Numbered from the stretch's first letter, positions 1 through 10,788 are shown. The stretch is DNA of 64,000 nucleotides from Marvania coccoides (GCA_963854735.1 OY978098.1:248001-312000); one strand, 5' to 3'. The notes: generated by a model not told the origin, from the letters alone. Numbers and translations: made by a program.

Positions 1-577
1 ATCGCAGCCCCCCCTCCTGCTGGGGCGGTAATGCCGTGTACTTCCCTCCAACTCCCAGATTTCCAACTGTCGCGCCTTCCCAGCGCCGCGCCGCCCCCGC
101 TGCCTCCCATTCCTCCACCATGGCTTGAAATCTTGGGTGTGCCACCGTCCAAAATTGAGCTGCATGGTCAAACACGAGCCTTGAATCCACGAAACTCGGT
201 GCAGGGCGGCGCAGGGACCCGTCGTCAGTGCTGCGCGTGGCCAAGCGGCCCCCTGGGCCGTGCTCTCCCGTGTCAAAGACGGTGGACCGAATGCCGCGGC
301 GGGCAAGCTCTAAAGCGCAAACTAGGCCTGACAAGCCGCCTCCAATGATAGCGACGGTAGGGTTTGGGGGGAATGCGGATTTAAAGGCCACGCGCCTGGG
401 GGTGCGAGTGGGCGCGGGTGTGCAGGTGGAGGGCCGTGTGGTGGGTGGTGGGGTTGTTGGTTTTGGTGAGGTGGATGGGCGACGAGGGGTGGGCTTAGGG
501 GTGAGGCGTGGGGAAGAGGATGAAGACGCGATGGTGAGCAGCGCGAGCTGTCTGGAGTCCGCAATAAAGGTGGGCAT
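1..577 (-). CDS. Renalase-like FAD/NAD(P)-binding oxidoreductase (5' part, runs off left edge)
   Basis: Open frame from an ATG at 575-577 to the window edge with no stop, so at least 192 residues of the N-terminus are here. The first ~70 residues are Ser/Thr/Pro-rich with few acidic residues, like an organelle (probably plastid) transit peptide. Then comes an FAD Rossmann motif, TVAIIGGGLSGLVCALELA, and the block VFDTGEHGPGGRLATR followed by LVFDHAAQF, the signature of the plant and cyanobacterial renalase-like FAD oxidoreductases (NAD(P)-binding amine-oxidoreductase type). Substrate unknown. It is divergent from FOLB, with about 290 bp between start codons. The family call is firm; the precise reaction is not known, and the C-terminal domain lies outside the window. 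Confidence 0.85.
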   Translation of the reverse strand, partial: MPTFIADSRQLALLTIASSSSSPRLTPKPTPRRPSTSPKPTTPPPTTRPSTCTPAPTRTPRRVAFKSAFPPNPTVAIIGGGLSGLVCALELARRGIRSTVFDTGEHGPGGRLATRSTDDGSLRRPAPSFVDSRLVFDHAAQFWTVAHPRFQAMVEEWEAAGAARRWEGATVGNLGVGGKYTALPPQQEGGLR

Positions 578-866
578 TTTTCCAGAAATTGAAATTGCTT
601 TTTGTTGGGGTAGAAGAATGTCGAGTGGATGGCTAATCAAGTTGATTATTTTATCGCCGCTACCTCTTATTTCGAATATATCAATTAAATAATAGAATAA
701 AGCACGCTGAAAATTTGTGAATTTAAAAAATAAAAATGTGTTTTTTTTTTTGTTTTTTTTTCATGAATCGAGAAAATATTTTAAATCTATAATTGTTGAA
801 ATTGTGGAGGTTGCCTAACACACCAGTAACAAAACACCCAGAACTCCAGCTGCACAAAAACATATA

Positions 867-1594
867 ATGTTAAGATTTTCATCCAGGGCTCGGAGCTTGG
901 CGCAGGCAAGCAGTTTTCCCACGAATAAAAATCATCAAAAAAATGATTACACATCTAACTGCTCATTCCCCACGCTCAACTCCTCAGGGCTTTCGCTTTG
1001 TGGCCAATTTGCACTCATCGCCGCCAGCAGCCGACGAAATTTTTATGAAAGGCCTCGTATTTCATGGCTATCACGGCGTGCTGGATGAGGTAATCAGCTT
1101 TTGATGCGCCCATTTCTCTGCCTCTGCCATGGCTAAGAATGTTCATTCTGTCCTGCTCCTTTGATTTGTTTTTGTAGGAGCGGAGCTTGGGACAAAAATT
1201 TGTTGTCAACGTCAACATGGCGACCTGCCTTAAGGAAGCTGGACGCTCTGACGATCTTAACGACACCATTAACTATGCAGCGGTATATGGGTGAGCAAAA
1301 AAGCGTTATATTTGTTTATTATACAGCAAATTTATTTTATTTTTTGCTGATTAGCTTCGCGTTTTTTTCCTGATCCCCTGCAGGGACATCAAGCGCATTG
1401 TCGAAGGCCAGCCCCACCTATTGATAGAGAGCGTGGCTGAAAGCATAGCAGGCAGCATTTTATCGCAGCATGGCAGCGTGCGTAGCGTGACTGTGCAGGT
1501 CAGCAAACCTCACGTGGCGGTGAGCGGAGTGGTGGATTGCCTTGGAGTGGAGATCACTCGATCGAATGCTGCTGCGGACGGAGGAAAATATTAA
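867..1594 (+). CDS. FOLB: Dihydroneopterin aldolase (folate synthesis), mitochondrial
   Basis: Four exons: 867-905, 988-1089, 1178-1290, 1384-1594; all phases agree and give about 154 residues. FOLB splits 7,8-dihydroneopterin into 6-hydroxymethyl-dihydropterin and glycolaldehyde in the pterin branch of folate synthesis. The domain starts at MKGLVFHGYHGVLDEE (the F-x-G-x-H-G-V-L-x-E block carrying the catalytic Glu) and ends in VSKPHVAVSGVVDCLGVEI (conserved Lys-Pro and strand). Length fits the family, about 120 residues plus a leader. The 13-residue first exon, rich in Arg, Ser and Leu, looks like a mitochondrial presequence, as in plants where this enzyme is mitochondrial. Intron 1 must use a GC donor (906-907). 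If that splice is wrong, translation could begin at the ATG at 1045. Confidence 0.9.
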
Positions 1595-1856
1595 CACTTT
1601 TGGAGGCAAGGCTCGTTGTTGATCCGTTGGTCTTTAATTGAAAACCTTTTGGCTGGCAAATTTTGAAGTAGCAGCTCTTTAAAGTCCAGAAGCAAAGGAA
1701 TTCATCTCTCGCATTCAAATGCGGCAAAATATATGTGCAATTATTAATAATAATATCAAAAAAAGAGTAGCCCGTTGTGGGCTTGATTTCGGACGTTGTG
1801 GTCTTCTGACGTCGTGGATGGAATTGCTACAAAACTCCACTGCCACTGCCTGGTCT

Positions 1857-2120
1857 GAACCTGGCCACGGAGGCGCACCTTCCTGGGCCTTTTCGGTGAG
1901 TTCATGTTGTGCGAGTGTGCGGGGCCCTTTAACCAGCCGGTTGACTTGGATGGCAACCCACCTACCTGAGCTTTATCATGTTCCCCACCGACCTGGGCTC
2001 CATCGCCCAAACCTTATCGGGGAGAGTTTGCCCCCCTTCTATTTTGTTGAGGTTTTGGGCGATGGTTCCCAAGTCGGTGGGGAACATGAAAAAGCTAGCA
2101 TTCCTGATGTTCATCAATGC
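1857..2120. pseudogene. Palindromic relic of the bromodomain gene
   Basis: On the plus strand about 1857-2015 repeats, with many substitutions and an in-frame stop near 1968, the part of the bromodomain gene found on the minus strand at about 6060-6225: it can be read as PFNQPVDL and then FPTDLGSIAQ. From about 2120 back to 2045 on the minus strand a second copy of the same motif appears (FMFPTDLGTIAQNLNK). The arms 1977-2014 and 2050-2088 are near-perfect inverted repeats with a 35-bp spacer. Neither copy has a start or a full bromodomain, so this is an inverted duplication of a gene fragment, not a gene. A transcript crossing it would form a hairpin. Confidence 0.75.
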
Positions 2121-2830
2121 ACGTATCCATGAGGGGAGAGAGTGCGTGCCTCCACGTTGTTGTTTTTCTTCTTTTTTTCTTCTTGGTTGTTTGTTCTTCT
2201 CGACAGCGGAGGGATAAAGGCAAGGCCAACTTGGGAGCGGCGCATCTCTCTCCAGCTGAAGGGGAGGCTATGGTTTGGAGGGGTGGTGGCGGAGTCTCAG
2301 AGCGAGCAAAGAGCCTGGGAGGCCAGCAGCATATGCTTTTTTAGGTGGAGAAGCACAGCATGCTGCAGCATGTAAAATCCACAGCCCCAGTGACCTGGCC
2401 GGTGCTGCCGCTCGCTCCTCTCCGAACGATACATGCATGGCGATGTTGGACGAATCACTCTTCAAGTCCTGGCCAGGACAAACCCCCACAAAAAAGCGGC
2501 CCCAAGGGTGCATGATGACGAACTTCATTGTTGCACTGCCCATCTGAGGTGGCTGGCATCCTCTGGCTGCGATATGAATTCTTTATTTCGAAAATCTGAA
2601 AGGTATACATTTTGGAAGCCTCCCTGAGGCCTTTATACCCAGAAACCCAGCTTTCTTTCGCGCCCAAAGCCCGCCATTTTTTAAATTAAGGTCGTTGCCC
2701 CCACTGCCCACGCATCATTACATTAATTTAGTATTTGCTATAAAGTCGTGCCCGGCCCTCCAGCCCAACGGCTGCACAACCAATTGAAAATAAAACCTGA
2801 ATACCCAATATAATCAAATAAATTATCAAA
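2121..2830. other. Intergenic stretch, no gene seen
   Basis: Only short unrelated open frames on both strands, with no domain, splice-consistent exon chain or RNA-gene structure. It separates the bromodomain relic from the disrupted alanine-rich gene. Confidence 0.5.
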
Positions 2831-4767
2831 ATGCACGGCGCCGGACGCACCTGCAGCGCCGCACAGCAAGACCCCGCTGATGTGGCTAAAATTCTAAGGA
2901 GCGCCGCGGCTGCCAAGGTGAGAAAAAAATCACAAATTTTGAGAAAGACGCTCTCGGCTGGAATCGCGGCCTGTGGCGGGCTCCTTACCGTTGCGTCCCT
3001 CGCTTGCACCCCCGCGCATTGATTCTCACCGCACATACGTCTGTTTCCTCCTGCCGCAGGCCCCCCGCGCCGCTGGCACCAAACGCAGTGCCGCCACTGC
3101 CGGCTTGGCCGAAAACGCAGTCAACCCGCGCCGGCAGCTGCGCCCCCGCGCCATCTACGCGTCTGAGCCCATGGAAACGACCGATCCTGGTCCCCCGCCG
3201 CCTGCCTCGCGCCTCTTGTTGGCTGAGGATGCGCCCGCGCCGCCTGCCGGTGCCGCCTCTGCGGACGCAGCCAGAGCGGCGTCTCCCCAAAAGCGCGCTG
3301 CCAGGCCTGCAGCAGCAGAGTCTCCAACTGTGTCCGCAATATGGGCGCTCATGAAAGCGGCCAAGCGCGTGCGGGAGGAGCCTTACCGGCCGAGGAGGCG
3401 GTGGGACTGACCGCCCAGCCTTCTCCCCTCAAGAAGCAGGCCACCGCTGCCGCCCGAGCAACCGCGCAGAAGGCAACGAGCCCCCAAGCCCAGTTCCCCG
3501 CTTCTGTGTCTTCAACCTCCTCTTCGTCTCAGCAGCAGCAGGAGGCCCCCCGGCGGCAGAAGCAATGCTGCCACTCATTCAGGGTCGAGGCCCCTCAGCC
3601 CGCCCACAGCGCCACCGCCAGCTGCGCCTTTCTCACTGCCACCCCCACCAGCGACGCCAGCCACCCCTCGTCCGCCGCTGAGCAAACAAAGGCCGCCAAG
3701 CAACCTCCCACCGCTGCCGCCGATGGCTCCACCGCAGCGGAAGACTTCCTTCACTTGCTGTGGCTCTTGAGGGCGACCAAGCGCGAGCTGGTGGAGAGCA
3801 AAGAAGAAGCTGCCGCTGCCACCGCCGCCCAGCCTGCTCTCAAGCGGCAAGCCTGCACTGCCGCTCGCATCGCTGCGAGCCTGCCGACGCCCGTCGTGCT
3901 GCCTCGGCCGACGCAGCAACAGCAGCGAAAGCAGCAGTCAGTTGACACCCATCCCCAGGCCCAGGTCCCTGCCACCGCCCAGCAGGCCCCTCAGCAAGAC
4001 CTGCCCCCCCTGGTGCCACCGCCACCGCTGCACCGCAATCCAAAGCAGCAGCTGCCGCACGGCCAACCGTCTCCAGCCTACGCAAGCAGCTGATGAATAA
4101 GCAATTCTCCATTTTGACCATGGCGCAACGTTTCGACGCAGACATGGCAAGCGGTGTAGCTGCCGGGGAGGCTGCCCAGGCAGCAGCAGCGGAATTTAAG
4201 GGCTGCCTTACCGAGGTGACCGCGCAACTGGCCAGCCTCAGGACGATGTACGGAGATTGCTGGGACGCGGAAGAGGAGGAAGAGACCAACGCCGCCTCTC
4301 CCACCCCCCCCCACGCCTGCCAGCTGCGAGCCCATTTTCATCGACTTTGAGGGAGAAGATGATGACACCACCGCCGCCGCCGCCACTGAGGCCAGCGCCG
4401 TGGAAGAGCAGCTGTTCTTGGAGCCTGCGTGGGGCATGGCTTACGTGATGGCCGCTGCCCCGAGGTTTGCGGCGGCGGAGCTGCACACCGTGGCCGAGCT
4501 GCAGGCGGCGATTGAGGCCACGTTGGAGTTTCAGAGAATTCTTGACGACGCCTTCTAGCACCAGGACTTCCATCTTTCGCGCGTTTTTGCGGAGGTCAAT
4601 GAGATCATCGCCTTGGTGAAGCGTGCGCTGACCATGACCCGCGAGGTCCTGGATGTGGAAGACGGGCAGCAGGCCATCAGCATCGCGATCGTTGCCGATG
4701 CAGAGCAGCAGCAGCAGCGCTGTGCCGCGGAGGACGAGGCGACCTCCAATGTGCACGATGACGCGTG
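2831..4767 (+). pseudogene. Alanine/proline-rich gene broken by frameshifts and an internal stop
   Basis: Exon 1 (2831-2917, 29 codons, good GTGAG donor) joins in phase to 3060. That frame ends at 3410 after KAAKRVREEPY. Coding-like composition continues in a second frame (about 3411-4090), a third (about 4040-4310) and, after the poly-C run at 4302-4312, a fourth (PTPASCEPIFIDFEGEDDD). The fourth frame meets TAG at 4555-4557 and then stays open for 69 more codons to TGA at 4765-4767. The mix of Ala-, Gln- and Pro-rich stretches with an acidic C-terminus suggests a former nuclear or scaffold-type protein. A motif of aromatic/hydrophobic residues followed by Ala-x-Lys-Arg occurs twice (near 3340 and 3760), so it may contain an internal repeat. 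No family recognised. It may be a true pseudogene, or homopolymer errors may account for part of the damage; the first two exons alone could make a 145-residue protein. Confidence 0.5.
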
Positions 4768-4847
4768 ATTATATGGATTACTACGCTGGAGACTGGCAGG
4801 GCGGTACAATCGCGCCACCGCTTGATGAAATAAAAAAGCCTTGATAG

Positions 4848-5311
4848 AATATATGGAATAATACATTCATTACAGGTGTTACTATCACCCATTACTGTGT
4901 ACTTATTATTACACTGTGTACGAGTTTATACGTACACAATACGCGATATGATAAAACAATACGAGCATACTACAAACCGTTATTTTTTCATATGCCCAGT
5001 GATGAATGGGAAAAGTTCGAAGCATTGCTTGCTCTATTTAAATGTATGAATTGCAATAAAACACGTACATTCCATCGAGCAGTATTTGTACCAAAGGGTT
5101 GAATTTTTTTATGGCCCTGTAGGAAAGAAAAGAGCATTTAAAGCGTGAATCCCATACTTTCCAAGGCATCAACTATAACCGTGACTGTACTGCTAAATAT
5201 TGCAGTGATTGTCCTGGCCAATTCGTTTTGAAAAAGACCAAACTTACTTTTTGGTTGTCGGGCACTTCCCGTCGTACCTGCGGACCCCATGGAGGTCCTT
5301 ACTGTTCATAA
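4848..5311 (+). pseudogene. AT-rich remnant of a Cys-rich (zinc-binding-like) ORF
   Basis: An open frame without stops from 4848 to 5099 contains, after an ATG at 4992, MPSDEWEKFEALLALFKCMN followed by C-N-K-T-R. It is interrupted at 5100, and a shifted frame (5123-5311, 63 codons) continues with NRDCTAKYCSDCPGQFVLKK and a terminal cluster of Cys, Gly and Pro. Paired CxxC motifs suggest a zinc ribbon or finger. Base composition is clearly more AT-rich than the flanking genes and codons end mostly in A/T, unlike the host genes. Either a decayed foreign (viral or transposon) gene or chance; no family recognised. Confidence 0.35.
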
Positions 5312-5510
5312 AGACTATAAAATAAACGGAATGTACTAAATATTACTTACATGCGCTAAATATGAGTGATAAATAAGGGAAAGGCATAAAAACGGGAAAC
5401 AAGACGACGTAAAGATCAGAGGAAACGTTTGGGGCCCTATATTATCGATACTCTACTAACGCTACTACTATTAATATTTCTACTCACAATCAACCATGGA
5501 TGCGTCTATT

Positions 5511-7416
5511 CTATTCAAACAGGATGCTGCGCCTGCCCCGCCACAGCTGGTTCCACACCTCATCAAATAAGGCTCTGGCGCTGTATACAGCCACGGCGTT
5601 CTCGTGCCGAGGGCCGCGCTCCACCTCCGCGCTTTTCCAGACGCTCATCAGCTCACCCCAAGCCTCCTTGGCTGTGGTGAATTCCCCGCGCGTTACCTTG
5701 ACGGCAACCATGCACACAGCCTTCCTGACTGGCGGCGCCAGCTGCGTCTCGGAAATGTGCGCAAGAGCGCTCAGGAAGACGTGCTGCCAGGAGCCAGAGG
5801 CGATGTGCATTTCCTGCGGGATCCCCACCGGCAGCGTCACCAGCACCGCCGCCGCCTTCTGCCCCTGCGGCGTTGGGAGTCGCACTGGCGCGTACATGAC
5901 CGGCCGCGCCGCCGCCCACAGGCAGTCAAAAGCCGCCTCGCACTCTGCGGCCGCCGCCACCACCAGAGCGTGCGGCTCGTTGAAGGTGCGGCAGTTCTCA
6001 AACATCAGGCGCACCTCGGCCACCACGTCCTCGGGGAGCCCGTACCCCCCTTCTCTGAGGTTTTGGGCGATGGTCCCCAGGTCGGTGGGGAACGTGATGA
6101 AGCTCATGTAGGTTGGGTTGGCAACCAAGTCAACCGGCTGGTTGAAAGGCGCTGCGCACTCATAAGACATGAGCTCGCCGACAAAGCCCAGGAGGGTGCG
6201 CCTCCAGTCCTTGGCCAGCTTCAGACCGGGAGGTGTAGCTCCAGGAGCGGAGCGCGGGCGGCAGCGACCCCGTTTAGAGGGGCTGCGAGAGCTTGGGGGC
6301 GCGGCTCTCTTGCGCCTGCCGAGCTGGGCGCCATCCTCCTCCACCACCACCTCCTCCACGGTGAGCGCGACAGGGCGCTTGGAGGGGCGCTTGGCGGCGG
6401 GAACTGCCTGGCCCATGCCCAGGCTCAGGCTCAGGTCTGTGGGTGCCACGGATGCGCCAGCTTTGGCGCCGGCGGCATTCTTGTCGTGCAGCATCTGGCG
6501 GTCGGCAGCTGGGCGGGGCCTGCCAGAGGCCACCATTATGAGCGCCTCCGCCGCGGAGAGCGTCTCCGAGTCGTCGCCAACATCAGATGCCTGTTTTTGC
6601 TCATTCGCAGCGTCACCAGCGGCTTGCTCCTGGGATGCCTGGCCTCGCAGCGCCAACGCAAGCGGCAGCGGCGCCACGGCAGCTGGGACCTCCTGAAGCA
6701 GCGCAAGGAGCTGAGGGGCGGGGGGTGCCGGAGGAGGCAGAGCCTCTGGAGGAGGCAGAGCCTCTGGAGGAGGCAGAGCCTCTGGAGGAGGCAGAGCCTC
6801 TGGAGGAGGCAGAGCCTTTTGAGGAGGCAGAGCCTCTGGAGGAGGCACCTGTGGGGCGAGGCCAGCATCGATAGCGCCTGCTGCTGCCTGAGCTCCAGCG
6901 GCGGTCGCTTGGCTGCTGAGGGCCATCAGCATGCGCATGGGCATGGTGAGATTGGTCTTCTCCGTTACTTCGGTTCTTTGCCGACTTTTGTCTAAGTTGT
7001 ATTTCCAGACCTACATGCGCAAATAAGATGAAGAGGAAGGGAGTGAGGACATTGAAGGAAGAGAAGTGGAAATGGCATTGGCGGGTGGGGGCCCATACAT
7101 ACAGAGAGATGAAAAACGCGGAGGCGGGAGAAGAGGGTAAACGAATTCAGGGGCATTGCAGTACTCACGCGTCCGTCCGTGCCCTCATAGAGAAACGCCT
7201 TATCTTTGCTGGCTTCGATGTCATTTGGGCCCATCCGGTGGTTGGGAGGGCCAAACGGATTTGGTCCACCACCCTGCATTACATTCATGTAATATAGCTG
7301 AAAAACACATTGCGAGGGAGCTAGCGTTAAACTGTGCACGACAGGACTCGCTGGTTTGAAACGTGAATCTCTAATCGAAACAGGTGTCGCGTTGTACTCA
7401 CTCCAGGCGCAGCCAT
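5511..7416 (-). CDS. Single-bromodomain protein with proline-rich hexapeptide repeats
   Basis: Exons in transcript order 7416-7402, 7297-7169, 7010-5511; phases agree and give about 547 residues. The bromodomain (roughly residues 290-400) has PFNQPVDL, then FPTDLGTIAQNL (the MDLGTI-like ZA loop) and MFENCRTFNEP, with the Asn that binds acetyl-lysine. It should read acetylated histones or other proteins in the nucleus; SPSKRGR-type basic runs upstream fit a nuclear localisation signal. Residues ~95-140 are tandem PPPEAL repeats. The N-terminal module (MAAPGLYYMNVMQGGGPNPF, then EGTDGRVWKYNLDKSR) was not recognised and depends on a 15-nt first exon; the 43-codon second exon is better supported. 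The C-terminal ~150 residues after the bromodomain are also unassigned. A relic of this gene lies at 1857-2120. Confidence 0.8.
6729..6848 (-). repeat. 18-bp tandem repeat inside the bromodomain gene
   Basis: About six and a half copies of an 18-bp unit encoding Pro-Pro-Pro-Glu-Ala-Leu on the minus strand. One copy diverges to Pro-Pro-Gln-Lys-Ala-Leu. Length keeps the frame, so copy-number change would be tolerated. Confidence 0.9.
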
Positions 7417-8160
7417 TATGGGCCAATGGCTTCTGGTAGGAGTTTATCCGTCGTGATGTGCATGAAAACTACAAAAAAGAGGGTGAAACGGGCGAGGGGA
7501 GAGCTTTTCTGCTGGCCACCTTTCTTTTCCAACTACTTGGCACCAAAACGTAGCGCTATGGGGCCCCGCATCCACACATACGTTGCAATACACCGCCGTA
7601 GTATCCTGGAGGGGGCCCCGCGACGGGCGGTTGTCACCTCCCCGCCACCTCAACCACCCCGCCCACAGCACCAGCCAAAGGGCTCGCTGCCTGGATGCCC
7701 ATCGGCGCTGTCTCAGGTGCCAAGACACTTTGCGGTACCTGCACAACAGCTACAAAGGGAGTGCAGAAAGATTGAAAGGCTTCAAAGGGGGGATAGTGTT
7801 TAAAAAAAACGTCACGTTGAATTAATAAATAAATAGTAAAAAAAAAACAAAAAAACTAGGCAGCACTGCTAAGATTGTGGCAAAGCAAAAGGAGGCAGCC
7901 TCCACAGCTGCTCCACGCACGCTCGTGGCCATGCGCAGCGGCAGCTGCAGCTCCGTGCACTGTCTCCTAGAGCATTGTTGACGTTTTTTTAATTGTGCCA
8001 GCCCATGGGCTGGCCAGCTGTAGGTACCAGTCTGATACAATTTATATTGATTCCTCAGCTCCTCTTATGATTTTTCTAACGTATCAATTAACACAGCTAG
8101 AGCTCTCAAATAGGGCTAAACTGCGCTTGGGAAGTTACAACTTTGCTTTCTATTACACCG
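7417..8160. other. Intergenic spacer, nothing assigned
   Basis: Holds the upstream region of the bromodomain gene and the 3' side of the SART3-like gene. Open frames here are short, mutually contradictory and without motifs. An A-rich run lies near 7825-7860. Confidence 0.5.
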
Positions 8161-10788
8161 TCACTCCTTCTTCTTCTCCAGCAACATTTTCCTAAAATCT
8201 GCATTGGATTTGGGAGCGGACCCTTTTTTTCCCACTCCCTTTCCGAGCGCCGCCCGCGGCACGAATCCCAGCCCCCGTCGAGGCCCCACACCACCGCCGC
8301 CGCTTCCACTCTCTTCCTGATGCCTGGGCGCATAGCCAAGCCCTCCTCTCCCTCTCCCCCCACCTCCTCTTCCTCCCTCCCCCCTGCCCCTGCCTCTCCC
8401 TCCTTCCCTCCCGCCAAATCCACCGCCGCCGCCGCTTGCCGGAGGGTTCGACAGCGCCACAAACAGCTTCTTCGGTCCCATCACCGTGCCGCTCATTCTG
8501 CAAGCCGCGTCCACCCCCTCCTGGGTCTCAAACTCCACGTAGGCAAAGCCTTTGCTCCGCCCTGTGGCGTGATCAATGCCCAGCTTGACCAGCCGAATGG
8601 GACCACACCCGCCAAACAGCTCCCGCAGAGACGCCTCGCTGGCGTCGTCCGGGAGGTGCTTCACGAAGGCGGTGAGGGCGCGGCGCTCGGGGGTGATGCC
8701 ACTGCCTGGCGGAGGAGCCCCACCAGGAGCAGCGCGGGGCAGCGGAATTCTGGTCCCATCAGCAGCGGCCGCATTGCCGTCGTTAATGGAAGCTGGAGCC
8801 TTGCCTTCCGCCGCAAACTCGGCAGCCGGAGCGGGGTTTTCTTCGCTATTCCCCTCCTGCTGTTTGGCCCGCTTGGCGGGAGGAGGCGGCATGGCTGCTA
8901 CAGCTCCTCCGCCTTGCGCTCCTGCCTCTGCCTCTTCCTGCCTGCGCCGCTTGAAGTTGGGGTCGGCCTGCTGGCGCATGGCCCTCACTGCCTCCTTGCT
9001 CAGCTCTACAGGCTTTTCTTTTTTCTCAACAGCGGCAGCAGGCTGCTGAGAGACAGCAGCGCCGCCGCCGGTATAAACCGCCGCCGCCGCTTCTTCCATC
9101 AACGGCTCTACCTTGAGGCACGCTGCCAGGTGGTCCTCAGCGCTGCCCTGCTCGCGCTCAAATCGCAGCCAGGATTCGCACACTGCCACCCGCCCGCCAC
9201 CCTCAAACGCGCGCGCGAAACACCGCTTGAACACCGCCCTAGCTTTGGCGGGGGTGCCCCACCGCCGCTCAAACGCCACAAAGCCCAGCCAGGTCTCAGC
9301 GTGCCTGGCAGCCCCTCCCGCCACTGAGAGCGCGTTATTCCACACCTGCCGCCCAGCTTCCACTGCCTCTGCGTCCTCTCCTCCCAGGCGGACCTCGAAG
9401 TCGGCCCAGTAGGCGGTCAGCTTCAAGCTGGGGTCGAAAAAGGCGGGAAAAGCGGCGGCCATGGCGGCTTGCGCCCTGCAGCAAACTTCTCGCAGTTTCT
9501 CGAGGGGTTCACGGCCGCCCAGGCGGCGCAGGGCATCCACACGCGCCAGCGCAACGTCTAGCAAGTCTTCCGGGCTCTGCAGCCCCGCTGCCATGGCTGC
9601 AGCATGCACAGCGTCCTGTCGCTCCTGCTGGGCCCCGCCGCGCTCCAGCACGCGCAGCAGGCGCGCCCAAATTTCGCCCACCCAGGGGCAGTTGCGGCTG
9701 GCTTGGGTGTATACCGCTTCAGCAGCTGACGGAGTCTTTAGAGTGGCCTCTACGTATCGCCCGTACCGCAGCCAAAGAAAGTGAGTCAGCGGAAACGCAG
9801 CGACCGCGCGCTCGTACAGCAGCTGCACCCGAGCAGGGTCTCCCCCGCTCTCTTCCACCTTCAGGTACCCCATGTACGCAGCCAGCAGGTCAGTACCTCC
9901 GGCAGCAGCGGCAGCAGCCAGCGTTGACTCAAACGGCTCTCGCAGCTCATACGCCTGCTGCGCCACCTGAAAAGACCGCCGCACGGGCTTCGGCACCAGT
10001 TCATCTTCGTCCACGCCCCCTTTTCTTTCTTTTTCCCATGATTCGTACGCTGCAAGGGCGTCTGCTGAGCGGGACAGCGGGACAGCCAGCCTACGACGGT
10101 ACAGCGCGCGCACCCGCTCGGCCGCCTCCTCTTTTTCGTCGGCGGGGGCGTCAGCCTCCTGTTGCATCTCGAATTCCAGGTAGATCTGCCACAGTCGGTC
10201 CCCTTCGGTTGGGTGCAGTCCGGCTGCTGTGATGGCCCGCTCACACAGCGCACGCATGCGGGAGACGCCCTCAGGCGTACCAGACTGAACCTGAGCGTCA
10301 AACCCGCGCGTCAACCTACAAAAACAGGCAATGAAAGCGGGTTTATTTAGATTCAGCGGCAAATTAATCCAAAGGCTGTTGAGAGTTGTTTAGAGCAGAA
10401 CTCACTCCAGGTGCTGGAACCACAGCGAGATGGAGAGGTAGTCTTTGTGGCTGTCCTCCAGCAGGGCTTCGATCTTGGGGATGTCCTCCTCGCCAGAGAT
10501 GGCCTCCAGCTCGTCGGTGATCCAATCCAGCCACAGCGACTCGCTCAGAGGGAATCGCGCGTGCATGGCGCGGCGCACCTCCCGCAGCCGCTCCCGCATG
10601 TTGCATCGCCTCAGCACGTCGATGAACTGGGCGTAGGCGTCGTAGTAGCCAGGATTTTGCTCCAAAGCGCTTTCAAGTTGAATGATGAGGTTCATGTCCG
10701 CCTCGCTGACCTCCACGTCGTTGAAGCCATCAGAGTCGTCAGAGCTTGACGAGCTCATCTCCTCGTGCATCGGGTCGTCGTCTGCCAA
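8161..10788 (-). CDS. SART3: SART3/Prp24-like U4/U6 snRNP recycling factor (HAT repeats + RRM + LSm-binding tail)
   Basis: Exons 10788-10406 and 10315-8161, joined in phase; 845 residues. After an acidic Ser-rich N-terminus, residues ~30-460 are half-a-TPR (HAT) repeats (for example LWLDWITDELEA, LWLRYGRYVEATLK, TWLGFVAFERRWG). A Lys/Arg-rich linker follows, then one RRM at ~670-750 with AFVKHL (RNP2) and KGFAYVEF (RNP1), then a Gly/Arg-rich RGG tail. The protein ends SNADFRKMLLEKKKE, matching the C-terminal motif by which Prp24 and SART3 hold the LSm2-8 ring. By family it re-anneals U4 and U6 snRNAs in the nucleus. Animal SART3 has two RRMs and yeast Prp24 four; this one has one plus RGG repeats. 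Strong call from order of domains and terminal motif. Confidence 0.9.

Noticed and set aside
4555..4767. TAG read as glutamine (alternative code, as in some ulvophytes)
   Set aside because: The epimerase gene and others end naturally at TAG just after their conserved C-terminus, so TAG is a stop here; decay or slippage explains this case better.
5604..6995. Long plus-strand ORF of 463 residues opposite the bromodomain gene
   Set aside because: It is the antisense shadow of a GC-rich coding exon; repeats and composition mirror the real gene.
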